DNA of 64,000 nt from Deroplatys truncata. Lineage: Eukaryota; Arthropoda; Insecta; Mantodea; Mantidae. The position numbers were made by a program, and so were the translations under genes. Positions 10,219-20,689 of the stretch are shown in pieces (position 1 is the stretch's first letter; each line of letters starts with the position of its first letter). The stretch lies in NCBI GenBank assembly GCA_030765065.1, contig CM060989.1, forward strand, positions 39,609,501 to 39,673,500, given 5' to 3'. Below the pieces are notes generated by a model, which saw only the letters and a program-made list of their open reading frames with translations, did no database searches and was not told the DNA's origin.

Positions 10219-10730
10219 CCGTCAACTGGGGTGAGATTGGTCCTGCAGGGTGAGATTGTTCCATTTTGGGTAATTTTAATCATATTTTTCCTGCCTCAAT
10301 ATCAGTGGGGAAACTTGGATTGTGTGGGTTCTCATGTGTTAAAGAACATATGTTGGCTACACTGAAACAACTACAGGAGTTTCAAGAAGACTCCTCTAGG
10401 GGCAGCAAAATAAAACCATATTTTGGGGCATACCTTTATTTCTATATGTCCTACCTTACATACTGCAGAGGTGACATTGATCCAGAGCAGAATATATACC
10501 TACAGTGTATTCACAATGTGGACCAAAGTCACCCCAAGTCTGGGTGAGATTGTTCCACATTTTTCAAAATTTTTGTTTCAAAATGCAATTGGTACATACT
10601 TTGTTTATTAATATGAGGTCATTCCTGCATTAGTTAATAACATATACCTGACCTTTTATAAGCCTTTCCTCGGCTTCCAGTATAGAAATATAAAAAACAG
10701 CAAGTGGACCAATCTCACCCAGATTGTCGG
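10219..10730. mobile_element. 512-base MITE with TA target duplication
   Basis: Termini CCGTCAACTGGGGTGAGATT at the left and, complemented, CCGACAATCTGGGTGAGATT at the right, flanked by TA at 10217-10218 and 10731-10732. The internal motif GGTGAGATTGTTCC recurs near 10247 and 10542. It has no transposase. The empty site is visible in the paralogue at about 35276. TA targeting points to a Tc1/mariner/pogo-type mobiliser, but the superfamily is not settled. Confidence 0.88.
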
Positions 10731-11158
10731 TATCATATTGCTTTTTGGATTTTTTGAGTAAGTAGTTCTAGTGTTATTCTTTCTGCTGCTTCTATAATTT
10801 CCACTTCTGTTCCAGCTTCTTCTGAACTCGTCAGAATTTCCGCCATTAAATATTTTTGTAGGTTATCGTAGATAAAAGCATAAGGATTTAGATCAAAGAC
10901 AGCAGAATGCTGTCAGTATAATGTATAGGTTAATTCTACAACGAATTACGATAAATTGAAGTATGTGAATAGATAATGCGAGCGCCATGAGAAATTAGTC
11001 ATGTAAAAGGCATAATGAAAGGTAAAACCTAATTAAACCAAGTCGAGTTATTAAACATGTGCAAATAAAAAGGGTAATTGCCATGTGATTGGACTTGAAA
11101 CCAAAGTTGGTCACTAGTGCGATAATATAAAGCTTTTAGTTCGTGTGTTCTGTGTCAG
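10731..11158 (-). mobile_element. Element X, 5' part and ORF start
   Basis: About 430 bases, about 80 percent alike by eye to 34870-35275 on the other strand. It holds a 5' leader and then an ORF start near 10860 on the minus strand (MAEILTSSEEAGTEVEII...). With the next segment this forms the N-terminal helical part of a protein with the pattern QYD-AFNRF-AWCKAK. That resembles the N-terminal domain of tyrosine-recombinase proteins of Crypton-like elements (inference). Confidence 0.7.
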
Positions 11159-11196
11159 AGGTTCCACTTTTAGACCATGCTGTCTAAAGAAAAAAA

Positions 11197-12091
11197 TCTG
11201 ATGTGTTATACTCGCATGACTTTCTCTACTCTTGTGCAAACTATTTTTACAAACTCTTATTCTCCATCTACTTCATGTTAATCGAGATAAACATTTGCAG
11301 ACTCTATCTTATTGCTAATTTTCTTGTAGATGTAAGCGGAATATATATTTGCAAGGGCCAAATAGAAATACATTAGCCTTTAAGCACATACATATCTCTT
11401 AATAGCTGGTTGCTAAGTGCAGCACCATTCCCTTTGCCACAGATTATAACTCTCTGCATATCCAAGACCAAAAATGAATAACGAATTCCCGTTTTAGAAA
11501 ACAAGTATTGAAAAATTTAAGGGAATGACAAGGAATATCTCGAAAATGGTTCACTCAACAAAAAAATGTATATGACAAATTGTGTATTTTAACGCGATCT
11601 ACATTTTTTGTGTAGTAAAATTTTGTCTATCTCTTATGGTTTACCAGTTTACCAAAAGTCGTTCACAATGAAGAATACTTTTGGAGACATTCCCAGAAAA
11701 TTCAAGATATACATTTCATTCGTCATAAAAATATCTTATAATATGATATTTTAATCAAAATCGTTAGAGCCATTTTTGAGAAAATTAAACGTTTCGAAAA
11801 ATCTTCCATGTAAAGGGTAATCTGGGGTGGGGGATTTTCTTGAAAACCTTCGTGTCGCATCTCTGGAAGATACTGAACCTAAATACCAAGTTTGGTGTTT
11901 ATCAGACTGTTCGTTTCTGAGTTATGCTGTTTACAGACAGACACACATACAGACACACACGGACATGTTTGCAAAAATGCTTTTTTTGGACTCGGGGAGT
12001 CTCAAAACATGTATTTCTGGTGAAATCTCGGTATCGAATTTTTGGGTGGAATACAATACTTTCCCTACTTACTGTACGTAGTAGAGAAGGT
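11197..12091 (-). mobile_element. Fam-H complete young copy
   Basis: Complete minus-strand copy, from the TCTGATGTGTTATACTCGC tail to GTAGTAGAGAAGGT. The TG tract is reduced to a short CAGACACACATACAGACACA region (11938-11957). Confidence 0.88.
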
Positions 12092-12110
12092 AAAAATATT
12101 TGACTAATTG

Positions 12111-12425
12111 TGTGCTTTAGTGAGATGTATGTTTTATGTGTAGTAAGATTTTGTCTATCTCTTACGGTTTACCAGTTATACAAAAATCATTCAGAATGAG
12201 GGGGACTTCAAAGGGTTGTTATCCCCAAAAATTTATTATATACATTTTATTTATATATAAAATTAAAGTATTCTAATTAAAGTCTTTAGCCATTTTAAGC
12301 AAAACAAAAAAATAACGGAAGAACAGCTTGAGGCGGGGGGAGTTTCTTGAAAATCTTCGTATCGTATTCTTGAAAGATACTGAATTAAGCACAAAGTTTG
12401 GTATTTAACTGACATTTCGTGTTTA
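12111..12425 (-). mobile_element. Old Fam-H fragment abutting exon b
   Basis: Diverged minus-strand piece (GTCTATCTCTTACGGTTTACCAG, then a decayed core and the AAGATACTGAA...TTTGGTATTT block). It ends about 16 bases before the exon b acceptor AG, so the branch-point region of this intron is probably Fam-H sequence. Confidence 0.7.
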
Positions 12426-12440
12426 TTTTTTGTTTTTCAG

Positions 12441-12584
12441 AAAGAAAACTTTCACCTTCACATGGCGTTTTTAAGGACGCTCCTAGACACAGAAAGGAAA
12501 AGGGTAACCCAGTACAACACTGCAGCACAACAGTTGGCTTTAGAAGTGGAGGAGTTCAAAAGACAGCGCGAAGAGATTAAAAAG
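12441..12584 (+). CDS. Coiled-coil protein gene, exon b
   Basis: Exactly 48 codons between an acceptor (TTTTTTGTTTTTCAG) and a donor (AAG|GTACGC), phase 0 on both sides. Residues start KENFHLHMAFLRTLLDTERK and end KRQREEIKK, with heptad spacing of L, A and V and many K, R and E. The phases match exon a and exon c. Confidence 0.85.
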
Positions 12585-12837
12585 GTACGCATCATTTTGG
12601 ATAGACTGTTCCAGCTGTCCGGTCATGGAGGTATTAGAGGTAATAAGGTGGCGGGCATGCTCGCAATCAGACGCTCGGGTCTTAATTTTATATGACCCCG
12701 GCTCTTTTGTGGCATGTCTGCTAGAAATATCAAGTATGAGATAACCCAACTAACAAGTAGGGCTCATCTTCAACCATCATCGTAGTTACTGAATGGCAAG
12801 TGTAGTTAATATCAGATTTTAAATTAGGACTAATCGT

Positions 12838-13116
12838 CTTAAATATAGTCCTATTTGCAGATGATCAGGTCGTTCTGGTAGATACCGAAGACAAGATTAA
12901 GTTAGCTTTCTATCAAAGTACTTATACAACAATATCAAAGTACTTATAACTATTTCAGCAGAGAAAACAAAAGTGATGGCCTTTATTGGTAAATACAGAC
13001 ACTCGATCAAAAATACTCCTAAGAAACGAAACACTTGAACAAGTGAAATATTTAAACTATCTCGGATGTGATATTTCATATGAATATGAACGAAGATTTA
13101 TAACAAAACGTATGTA
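12838..13116 (+). mobile_element. RTE-type LINE relic, reverse transcriptase part
   Basis: Contains the reverse transcriptase active-site region NIVLFADDQVVLVDTEDKI (FADD box) and, 40 codons on and partly degraded, AEKTKVMAF and FNYLGCDISYEYE. It is 5'-truncated and frame-broken. It continues at 13789 and 14262 after two insertions. The RTE assignment is an inference from the C-terminal motifs. Confidence 0.8.
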
Positions 13117-13786
13117 CGAAGAGTGTTTTTCAATTAAGTAAAGTTTTAATATTTTATCGCTGCAGCGCTGCAGTGGCGATTTTTTGAATGCGCGACCACC
13201 TTCTCCGTTCATAAGGAAGCCAGACGCAGCTGTGAGCGATCGTCACCTTGTCTTTTCCTGTTGTTAGAGCGTTTTGAAATATCCAAAACAGTCGAACGAA
13301 CCCGCCGACTGTGAAGTCAGATCAGTGATTTGTTTTTTGAATGCGAGAAACGTTACGCCAGCAAACATTCATCGTCAATTGTGTGAGGTTTATGGGGAAA
13401 CAATAATGAGTGACAATGCCCGGCCACACACAGCCAAACAAACCCAAGATCTGATCGCATAATTTTGTTGGGAACAATTCGACCACCCTCCCTACTGTTC
13501 GGATTTGGCATCGAGCGATTTTCATCTGTTTCTTCGTCTGAAAACGTTTCAACGATGATGATGATGATGATGTGAAACAAGAAGTGCAGACTTGACTTTC
13601 ATCACAGGCGGCATCATTCTTTGACGAAGGCATACAAAAGCTGGTTTCCCGTTACGAAAAGTCACTGAATAACGGCGGTGACCATGTGCAGAAGCAGTGT
13701 AAGGCAATAAATAATAATAAAATATTTGGAAAATAATGTTCTGTTATTATTTTTTAAATCAATAGTTACTTTAAAAGCACGCCTCG
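13117..13786 (+). mobile_element. Mariner with internal deletion, 670 bases
   Basis: Flanked by TA at 13115-13116 and 13787-13788, with degraded inverted ends (CGAAGAGTGTTTTTCAATTA versus CGAGGCGTGCTTTTAAAGTA). The coding relic (13274-13462) joins the N-terminal segment VRSVICFLNARNVTPANIHR directly to SDNARPHTA, which carries the second catalytic aspartate. The middle of the transposase, including the first aspartate, is therefore deleted. Further on, DHPPYCSDLASSDFHLFL is the third catalytic block. A GATGAT run at 13553-13573 falls in a normally acidic stretch. The copy is inactive. Confidence 0.88.
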
Positions 13787-13788
13787 TA

Positions 13789-13810
13789 AATTTCAACATT
13801 GTTATACACC
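13789..13810 (+). mobile_element. LINE relic, piece between two insertions
   Basis: AATTTCAACATTGTTATACAC matches the KFQ-xCxT segment that follows the reverse transcriptase in this LINE type, linking the pieces at 12838-13116 and 14262-14640. Confidence 0.5.
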
Positions 13811-14261
13811 GGGGTGAGACCAAAAGGTTTTGCATCTAAATATTAAATTTAGTTACTCCGGCATAAACATTGGGGGCGGTAGACTCTGAGGCAACGAGAG
13901 GACCAGGAACCTAGCTGAACAAATCTAAAGCAGCCGTGGGATATTCATAACAATATACACTTAATTTCACATATACTGTGGTTTATTGTATAGTTACCTT
14001 GGTGTCACTACATCGTTCACAACAGATTACAGGCAAACATTGGAGGGATATGCTCCACACTCACGAAAACACGCATTCTACACACAACAACCACTCGCCC
14101 TGAAGAGACACACAAGACTGACCCACGCTACTGACTAGGAGGAAGGGGTAGAAATGACACGCCGGACGAAATTCAAACTACCAATCAAAATGATTAGTTC
14201 AACAATGTCTTGCTACACAGTAATGATGTGTCCGACGCGACAATGCACACACATACACGCT
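13811..14261. other. Unidentified insertion inside the LINE relic
   Basis: About 450 bases without coding sequence separate two parts of one LINE reading frame, so this is probably an insertion. I see no clear inverted ends or tRNA-like head. It could be a solo LTR or a MITE. Confidence 0.45.
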
Positions 14262-14640
14262 ACAATGTATGTGCTACTATAAAACGAAAATTGAAAAACA
14301 AAATAAGAAAATATATGATATTAACATTTTATATAACTATGACAATGCCTATTATATCTTATGGAGCCGAGACCTGGGCCATGAATGGGAACGATAGAAG
14401 AATAATTAAAACGACCGAAATGAAATTTTTGAGGCACGTAGCTGGTTGTAGTGTTAAAGATCACATTAAAGCTGAAACAGTAAGAGAAAACTTAAAAATA
14501 TTTCATTTAAATGACAAATCAGGGAATATAAACTAAAAGGCGAACATCGTATCTCTCGATTGCCAGAGAAAAGACCGACAAAACAGGCCTTGCAATACAA
14601 ACCAGAGGGGTTGGACGTAGACGCGGGGAAGATCCCTTCT
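14262..14640 (+). mobile_element. RTE-type LINE relic, C-terminal part
   Basis: Residues KRKLKNKIRKYMILTFYITM, PIISYGAETWAMN and EMKFLRHVAGCSVKDHIKAE match the conserved C-terminal region of RTE-like ORFs. A frame-broken KPRG-GRRRGEDP end follows at about 14600-14640. Confidence 0.8.
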
Positions 14641-14687
14641 GAGCCGAAATAGGCCTATAGCCTGTCAGCAGAGTGATGTTATTTTGA

Positions 14688-14960
14688 ATTTAACGGGATA
14701 TAAACTCAGAGGTGTTGTTGGCTGTTTTATGGACCATAACATACTGCGTAGACAATTACACGTAATGGGCCTTATACAAAAACCCTTTATGCAGGAAATG
14801 TGGAAGAGAAAATGAAACTCAGCATATACTATGCGAGTGCGAAGGTTTTGCCATGTGCAGATACGTATCCTTAGGCGCATTTTTCTTGGAACCTAAGGAT
14901 ATAGGAAGAGCAAATATCAAGGACGTGGTCCGTTTTATCGGGACCATTGGGTTTGACTGA
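14688..14960 (+). mobile_element. LINE C-terminal zinc-knuckle fragment
   Basis: On the + strand, with one frameshift: LTGYKLRGVVGCFMDHNILR, then PLCRKCGRENETQHILCECE (Cys-X2-Cys...His-X4-Cys type), then LGAFFLEPKDI. This is the usual C-terminal end of several LINE clades with RNase H. It is a different element from the one just upstream. Confidence 0.75.
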
Positions 14961-15025
14961 AAACCCAGTTTAAGAGGTACAAAGGGCTCTAAAAGTCTAT
15001 GTGTAGGCTTCAAAAGGGACACTCA

Positions 15026-15026
15026 T

Positions 15027-15062
<36 letters not shown>

Positions 15063-15064
15063 GT
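15026..15064. repeat. TCA/ATC microsatellite
   Basis: About 12 trinucleotide units, probably grown from the 3' tail of the LINE fragment before it. It gives a spurious poly-Asp frame on the minus strand. Confidence 0.95.
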
Positions 15065-15369
15065 CGTCATAAAACCTCCTTTTTGCTTCCAGATTGTTTC
15101 TCTCGAATGTAGATGTCAACTGCCGGACTATTGGCAATACAGTCATTTGCCCTCTTGCACTCCCTGGACATGACTGCCTCAGCAAATACTTACACAAAAT
15201 TGGATTGGATTGTTGTGCAATAAGGAGAAATAAATGAATATGGAATATTTATTAATCTGTGAACAGCTTAAATCGCACCCAGACTTGAGCTCAAGATATT
15301 GGGAAACAAGTAGAATTGGCTTTGTTGCTAAATTCTAATCATTAGACACACACACTATACCGAGCCATT

Positions 15370-16166
15370 TTGTATGTGCGCCGTCGAAAATTGGGTGACT
15401 GATTTTGAGTGATTCCTTTAGTGCACTTAAGAGTCTTCGTGAGCTGTACAACTACCATTCCATTGTACAGCGCATCCAGAATACCCTCCACATTTTTCGT
15501 GCCTCTGGCGTGAATGTGGAGTGTACGTGGATTCCTGGCCATGTTGGCTTGCTGGGAAATGAATTCGCGGAATTTGCAGCAAAGGCGGCAATCAGAACAC
15601 CCAGTGTTGCAATACTCGTGTAACGTCGGAATACTTTAGGCTTGTTGCGCGGAGAGCGGTGCTATCGTGCTGGAGCGAAGAGTGGTTAGCTGTCCGCGGA
15701 AATAAGCTTATAGTACTAAGGACATTCCGACAAACTGGACAATTTCCTGTACATTTCGTCGCGAGGAAGTGATTTTGACTCGGTTACAAATTGGCTACTG
15801 CAATTTTGCGCAGGTTACCTTTTTTATGGGGGGCCCCTGCCCCTCTTTGTCCATTGTGAGCTAAAATCTGTCGGTCCATCACATGTTGGAGCGTATTGCT
15901 CTAGCACATCTTCGGAACTCTCTACAACTGCCGGTCAGTATTGCAGAGGTCTTAGTGGACGATAACCGAGCGGCAGGAAAGGTTTTTAAGCTTTTATCAA
16001 AGGTAAACGTTCAAATTAGGATGTAGTCAAATTGATGTAAAGTTCTTCGTACCTCTCACCTTAGTTTTGTATATTCATTTTTATTTCTGACTTCTGCTAT
16101 GCTCTGGCCTTTGCCATGATCTTGTTTCTATGGGCGCTAATGACCTTGAGGTTAAATCATAATCAA
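15370..16166 (+). mobile_element. LINE 3' end with RNase H (Jockey-like)
   Basis: The RNase H part is visible in the frame 15405-15623: SDSFSALKSL (with the catalytic-type Asp), WIPGHVGLLGNEFAEFAAKA (His and Glu/Asp motif). A frame-broken tail follows (RRAVLSCWSEEW, ARKVILTRLQIGYCNF, VHHMLERIALAHLRNSLQL across frames). The 3' untranslated end CGCTAATGACCTTGAGGTTA is at 16135-16154. The copy is 5'-truncated and broken. Its 3' end resembles the tail of SINE-D. Confidence 0.82.
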
Positions 16167-16261
16167 CACACACATACACATCTTACACTCCAATGTCTCA
16201 TGAATATTTTCAAGATGGGCTACTGAAGTACGTATTTTAAGATGATTTTAATCCATTTATT

Positions 16262-17103
16262 ACTTTCTCTACTACGTATAGTAAGTAGGGAAAGTATTGT
16301 ATTCCACCCAAAATTTCGATACCGAGATTTCACCGGAAATACATGTTTTGAGACTCACTGAATCCAAAAAAAGCATTTTTGGAAACATGTCCGTGTGTGT
16401 GTCTGTGTGTCTGTGAACAGCATAACTCAAAAACGAAGAGTCGGATAAACACCAAACTTGGTATTTAGGTTCAGTATCTTTCAGAGATGCGACACGAAGG
16501 TTTTCAAGAAAATCCCCCCACCCCAGACTACCCTTTACATGGAAGATTTTTCGAAAATTTTAATTTTCTCAAAAACGGCTCTAACGATTTTGATTAAAAA
16601 TCATATGTTTAAGATATTGTCATGACAAATAAAATGTATATCTCGAATTTTCTGGGAATGTCTCCAAAAGTATTCTTCATTATGAACGACTTTTTCATAA
16701 CTGGTAAACCATAAGAGATAGACAAAATTTTACTACACGAAAAATGTAGATCGCGTTAAAATACACAAGTTATGTCATATACATTTCTTTTGTTGAGTGA
16801 ACCGTTTGCGAGATATTGCTTGTTATTCCCTTAAATTTTCCAATACTTATACTTTTTCTCAAATTCGTTATTCATTTTTTTATGTCCTGACATGCAAAGA
16901 GAATGGAATGCGCCACATAGCAACCAGCGTTAAAATATTTGACTATCGCTTAAAGGCTACCAATTCCCCTTGCATCTACAAGAAAATTAGCAATAAGATT
17001 GACATCTTGATATCTCCATTAACATGAAGTAGATGGAGAATAAGCGTTTGTAAAAATAGTTTGTACAAGAGAAGAGAAAGTCATGTGAGTGTAACACATC
17101 AGA
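16262..17103 (+). mobile_element. Fam-H complete young copy, short TG tract
   Basis: Complete copy with only about 26 bases of TG tract (16391-16416). It ends GAAGAGAAAGT, stem-loop, CATCAGA and an eight-base T run. Confidence 0.9.
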
Positions 17104-17110
17104 TTTTTTT

Positions 17111-18640
17111 TATAAGCCACATAAATGGCAATTCGGCGATTGGTACATATATTCCAATTTTGTGCAACCAAGCAACCATGAACTCTAATCAATCTGAATG
17201 CGGCTACAGAAAATTTTCGTGGTAGATCAGGAATCAGATTCGCTTTTGGGTCAGAATGTTCCATTTCTTTTCTTGCGTTTCTGATGTAAGGTTTTTATCC
17301 TATTAATATGTATATGTTACTTTAATTACTCGTTTTACAGAATGAAATAGGATTTAGATACAAGTCTAAAAGTCTAAAACTCGTACTACCCTTTAAAGAA
17401 AAAATACATTGGTGTATTCATTTCCTCAAATTCCACAGTCAGACGTATCCATTGGAAGATTTCTCTTTTGGTTGGAAGAGCATCTTACTGATTTCAATTA
17501 TTTGAGGAGAGTAATTAGACATTATTGATTAAATAGCCGAATAAGAATGACAATAGGACTGCATTTTGAAACTTGTAGATATGATATAAATTTCCAAGAA
17601 GTTAATTTGTAGCTCTAACTTCTTCTTTAACATTTGTAGTCCCATAACCCATATGCCTATAATGTGAGATAACAGAGTAGGTAACTCCTGTATCGCACTT
17701 TATTATCCGGAATTCATGGATCCTTTTGTACCTATATATGAAGGATATATAGTTTTGACTTCTCTAAAGCCAGTAAACTTATTATTTCTGTATTTGTTAG
17801 TTGGACGATTCCTCTCTTAGGTTTAAATTATGCTGTATGTTTAACAGACTTAACGGCTGTAGGCGCGCTTTTACTGCAGAGATGCAAACGCGCTCTCGCA
17901 CGTTACGAAAACCCATGTGCGGAGAATGGCGGAGATTAGGTCTACAGTCCCATACAAATAATGCGCCAGTAAGAGGTAAAACATAACATTGATCTTACCT
18001 TTTATCAATGCATATATTGAAAATGATGTGCAGCTATCGGGATGCAAAGGTCACAATCGCTTAGTAAATTCTGAAACATCTTCTGCAACACACTATCGTA
18101 ATTTCACTGAATATCTCCTGATTTCATTCTCAAGTTCTTGAAGAGAGTGTGGATTGTTTACATACACTTTATTTTAAATCGCCCATACCTTAAGATAAAA
18201 ATCCATTTATACGTTGCTAGACACTATAACATACCATTGTAAACAATGGCTTTACTGCAACTCCGTGTTTTCAACAAGATATGAAAAAGAGCGACCTACC
18301 GGCCGGTAAGGTATGCGCGGCGACTGATTTTCTTTCCGTGAGGGAGTGGTCGGTTCTCCCCTAAACGCGTGCGATACGTCCGCTAGAATGCCGTCAGGTT
18401 TGAAATGGTCCGCACTGAATAAGATGTTAACATTTCACGCAGTATGCGAGTACTAAATGAATAAAATTATACTTTAAGTATGCGGTGCATTTCTAGAACA
18501 GCGCCAATCTTTTCTTGTTAGTCTCTTTAAAGGTAGGACCTAATTAATAACCTAAATGGCTAATAACCTAAACAACGAATAATTAAATGCTCGTATAATT
18601 AGCCTAATTAATATAAACATAACTAATAAATATAATTAAT
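17111..18640. other. Intron c sequence without assigned features
   Basis: About 1.5 kb with no strong repeat match. A pseudo-exon-like stretch at 17880-17973 has an AG and a GT border, but it stops in the phase the gene requires. The sequence near 18300-18420 is GC-richer than its surroundings. I can give no identity. Confidence 0.4.
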
Positions 18641-19208
18641 AATATAATATACTGTAACTTTATCCAGTTATCAACTGTCACTTTTCTCAGTTCTCACTGT
18701 CGCTGTTTCGTTTTTATGTAGTTCATCTTCACTGGCAGTTCACTTCACTGATGTTACTTTACTAAGGTGAACTAACTCAATTCTCTTTCACTTCACTTCC
18801 CTCGTGACATAGCCTCTTCACAGCGGATGGTTCACTTCATCGGAAGTCGAACACAAGGCCTCCACAGCCGTCGCTCCACAGTAGCACACTCTGCGCGTCA
18901 GAACAGTCGTCACCAACCCGCTCGGAGAATCGCTCTTGATGTCGCACCAGAAACGCAGTTGCTAACTCGCTCGCACATCGACTGACCTCGCAACTGACTC
19001 CTCTAGCGAGAGCGCTCGCTTATATAGTCAGTGAAATCTTTCCACAAGGTTCTAGAATTATTTCGACACACTTTTTGGAGGAAGAGAGAGAAGAAGCTTC
19101 TAATTATGTACCGTTAGTGCGCCCGGTGTTTACGCTGGCAAGCGGCCGTTATCGTGTTTACACTGACCGTCCGGCGCCGACCTCCCGATAATCTGGGCCA
19201 TACGTCAC
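18640..19208 (-). mobile_element. Probable solo LTR
   Basis: On the minus strand it starts TGTGACGTATGGCCC (19208 downward) and plausibly ends GATAAAGTTACA near 18656. It is flanked on both sides by AT-rich sequence sharing TATTAATTATAT. It contains a full polymerase II core promoter (see 18990-19060). TG...CA-type ends, an internal promoter and absence of coding fit an LTR. No second LTR, clear primer site or exact target duplication is proven, so the borders are approximate. Confidence 0.4.
18990..19060 (-). promoter_or_regulatory. TATA + initiator promoter with heat-shock element
   Basis: On the minus strand: a perfect inverted pentamer pair TTCTAGAA at 19050-19057 (heat-shock element core), then TATATAAG at 19019-19026. 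The arthropod initiator TCAGT follows, with its A at 18995, which puts the TATA box at about -31. Spacing and motifs are textbook for an insect promoter. It probably belongs to the LTR-like segment. Transcription would run leftwards, antisense to the coiled-coil gene. Confidence 0.6.
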
Positions 19209-19209
19209 A

Positions 19210-19729
19210 ATATAATTAATATTATCACTGCGTCAGTTGTCACTAATTGTCGGTGTGCAAAGTTTGAACACTTGCGAATATAAGAACAGGGCGCCAACGT
19301 AATAGATAATTAGAACTAACCTTCCCAATGCATGTAACAGGTGCATATTTGCGGAGAAGTCGATTATGAATGGAACCTAACAACCCGAATAATAGCAGAT
19401 CCTAGTGACATCCTATAATGGTAAAGAAGTGCAAAAGTTGCCTTAAGTAACCTCTCGTATATTGTAACTTCTATATCATTGATCAGTTAACAATAAATGC
19501 CATCCCAATGCGCAAAATTGACTTTTCATTTTGCATTCTATATGCTCATCGATATGCATTTCCATTCTTGTTCCAGGGGTATTGTGAACTAAAATGTTGT
19601 ATGCTGTTTTACTCCCTAATAAAGGGAGTTACCGTTCTCGGGTTATTGTGAACCAATCTTTGTACTTGTTAAGCACGTCTACATTCTAGCAGATAAGCAC
19701 GTATTAATGAAAGGGGTGGCACATTTCAG
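19210..19729. other. Intron c, 3' end
   Basis: No repeat or gene recognised. TTGGCGCCCTGTTC on the minus strand at about 19300 looks like a retroviral-type primer-binding motif, but no LTR borders it. Confidence 0.35.
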
Positions 19730-19921
19730 GAGAAGAAATCGCTAGAGAAGGAGATTGAGCATCTAGAGGAAACAGTCGAGGACTTGAATACAAAATACAA
19801 CAATTATAAGAATGACCTGCAAGCAAGCCGCACAGAAGCCACTCTTATGGAGTCTCAGCTGACTAAAGAGAGGGAGAAATTGGTGAAATTGCGTGAGGAC
19901 AAGAAAATACTCATTGAAAAG
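19730..19921 (+). CDS. Coiled-coil protein gene, exon c
   Basis: Exactly 64 codons between an acceptor (GCACATTTCAG) and a donor (AAG|GTAAGT), phase 0 on both sides. Residues run from EKKSLEKEIEHLEETVEDL to KLREDKKILIEK without a proline or glycine, with clear heptads: an almost pure coiled-coil segment. No in-frame ATG is needed at the start because it is an internal exon. Confidence 0.88.
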
Positions 19922-20205
19922 GTAAGTTACTTTGTGCGTGACTAATTTGGCAACCCATGGAAATTGCATTCCCTGGTGGATAAGGGATTCAAAGTCTCGT
20001 TGGCTTAAGGCAATTTTCATAATTGTAAACTAAATAATATACGAAGCAAAAACTAAGGTTTTATAACATATTCATTTAATCATAAAAAGTAAAAAAGTGG
20101 TTCTTTAAACACATATATCCACTAAATGAGTGGACACATTTTATACCGATGGATCCCTCCCAGACAGTGAAGTAAGAGCTGGAGGAAAAGGAATATGCAA
20201 TTTTT

Positions 20206-20240
20206 ACTTTCTCTACCATACACATAGTAGGTAGAGAAGG
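20206..20240 (+). mobile_element. Old Fam-H 5' end
   Basis: ACTTTCTCTACC with the palindromic 5' segment (CTACC...GGTAG form) and GAAGGTATT. Fam-H then stops and resumes at about 20690, after a LINE fragment. Confidence 0.7.
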
Positions 20241-20689
20241 TATTTCAAAAGAAATGTACCAGAACAATGTTCAAAATGGGAAAACGTGAGTCCTCGAAGG
20301 AAGTCTTCAAAGGAGAAAAAATGTTTACTGTAGTGTCTTTGTACATATATAAAGTAATCTGTCTGACAGAACTGCACAAACCTAAAACAAATAGTGAAAT
20401 ACATAGTCATGACACAAGGTGTAAATTGTACTTGCACCAAAATAGTTATAACTTAAAATCTATAAACAAATATTCTTTTATATTTGGTTTATATATGCAC
20501 AACTGACTACCAACTGAAGTAAAACGTGAAAACAACAGCATTAGATTCAAACAGAGTGTAAAAAATATCTTTCAAACAATCCTGTATGTAATATTAATGA
20601 TTTTGTTCTTTATACTTAACAGTGCTTGAAACAGCTTGCATACAATATTCATGCTGTAACCTTTCAACAAAATGTAAACAACCATGTAT
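20241..20689 (+). mobile_element. LINE 3' fragment inside old Fam-H
   Basis: The frame at 20267-20506 carries FTVVSLYIYKVICLTELHK and SEIHSHDTRCKLYLHQNS. After one stop, LPTEVKRENNSIRFKQSVKN follows. This is the characteristic end of Jockey/CR1-like reverse transcriptase ORFs (the SxHxHxTR box and the LP...FK tail). The copy is 5'-truncated. Confidence 0.7.

Noticed and set aside
17880..17973. Extra exon of the coiled-coil gene
   Set aside because: AG and GT borders exist, but the frame required by phase 0 meets a TAG and the residues are not coiled coil.
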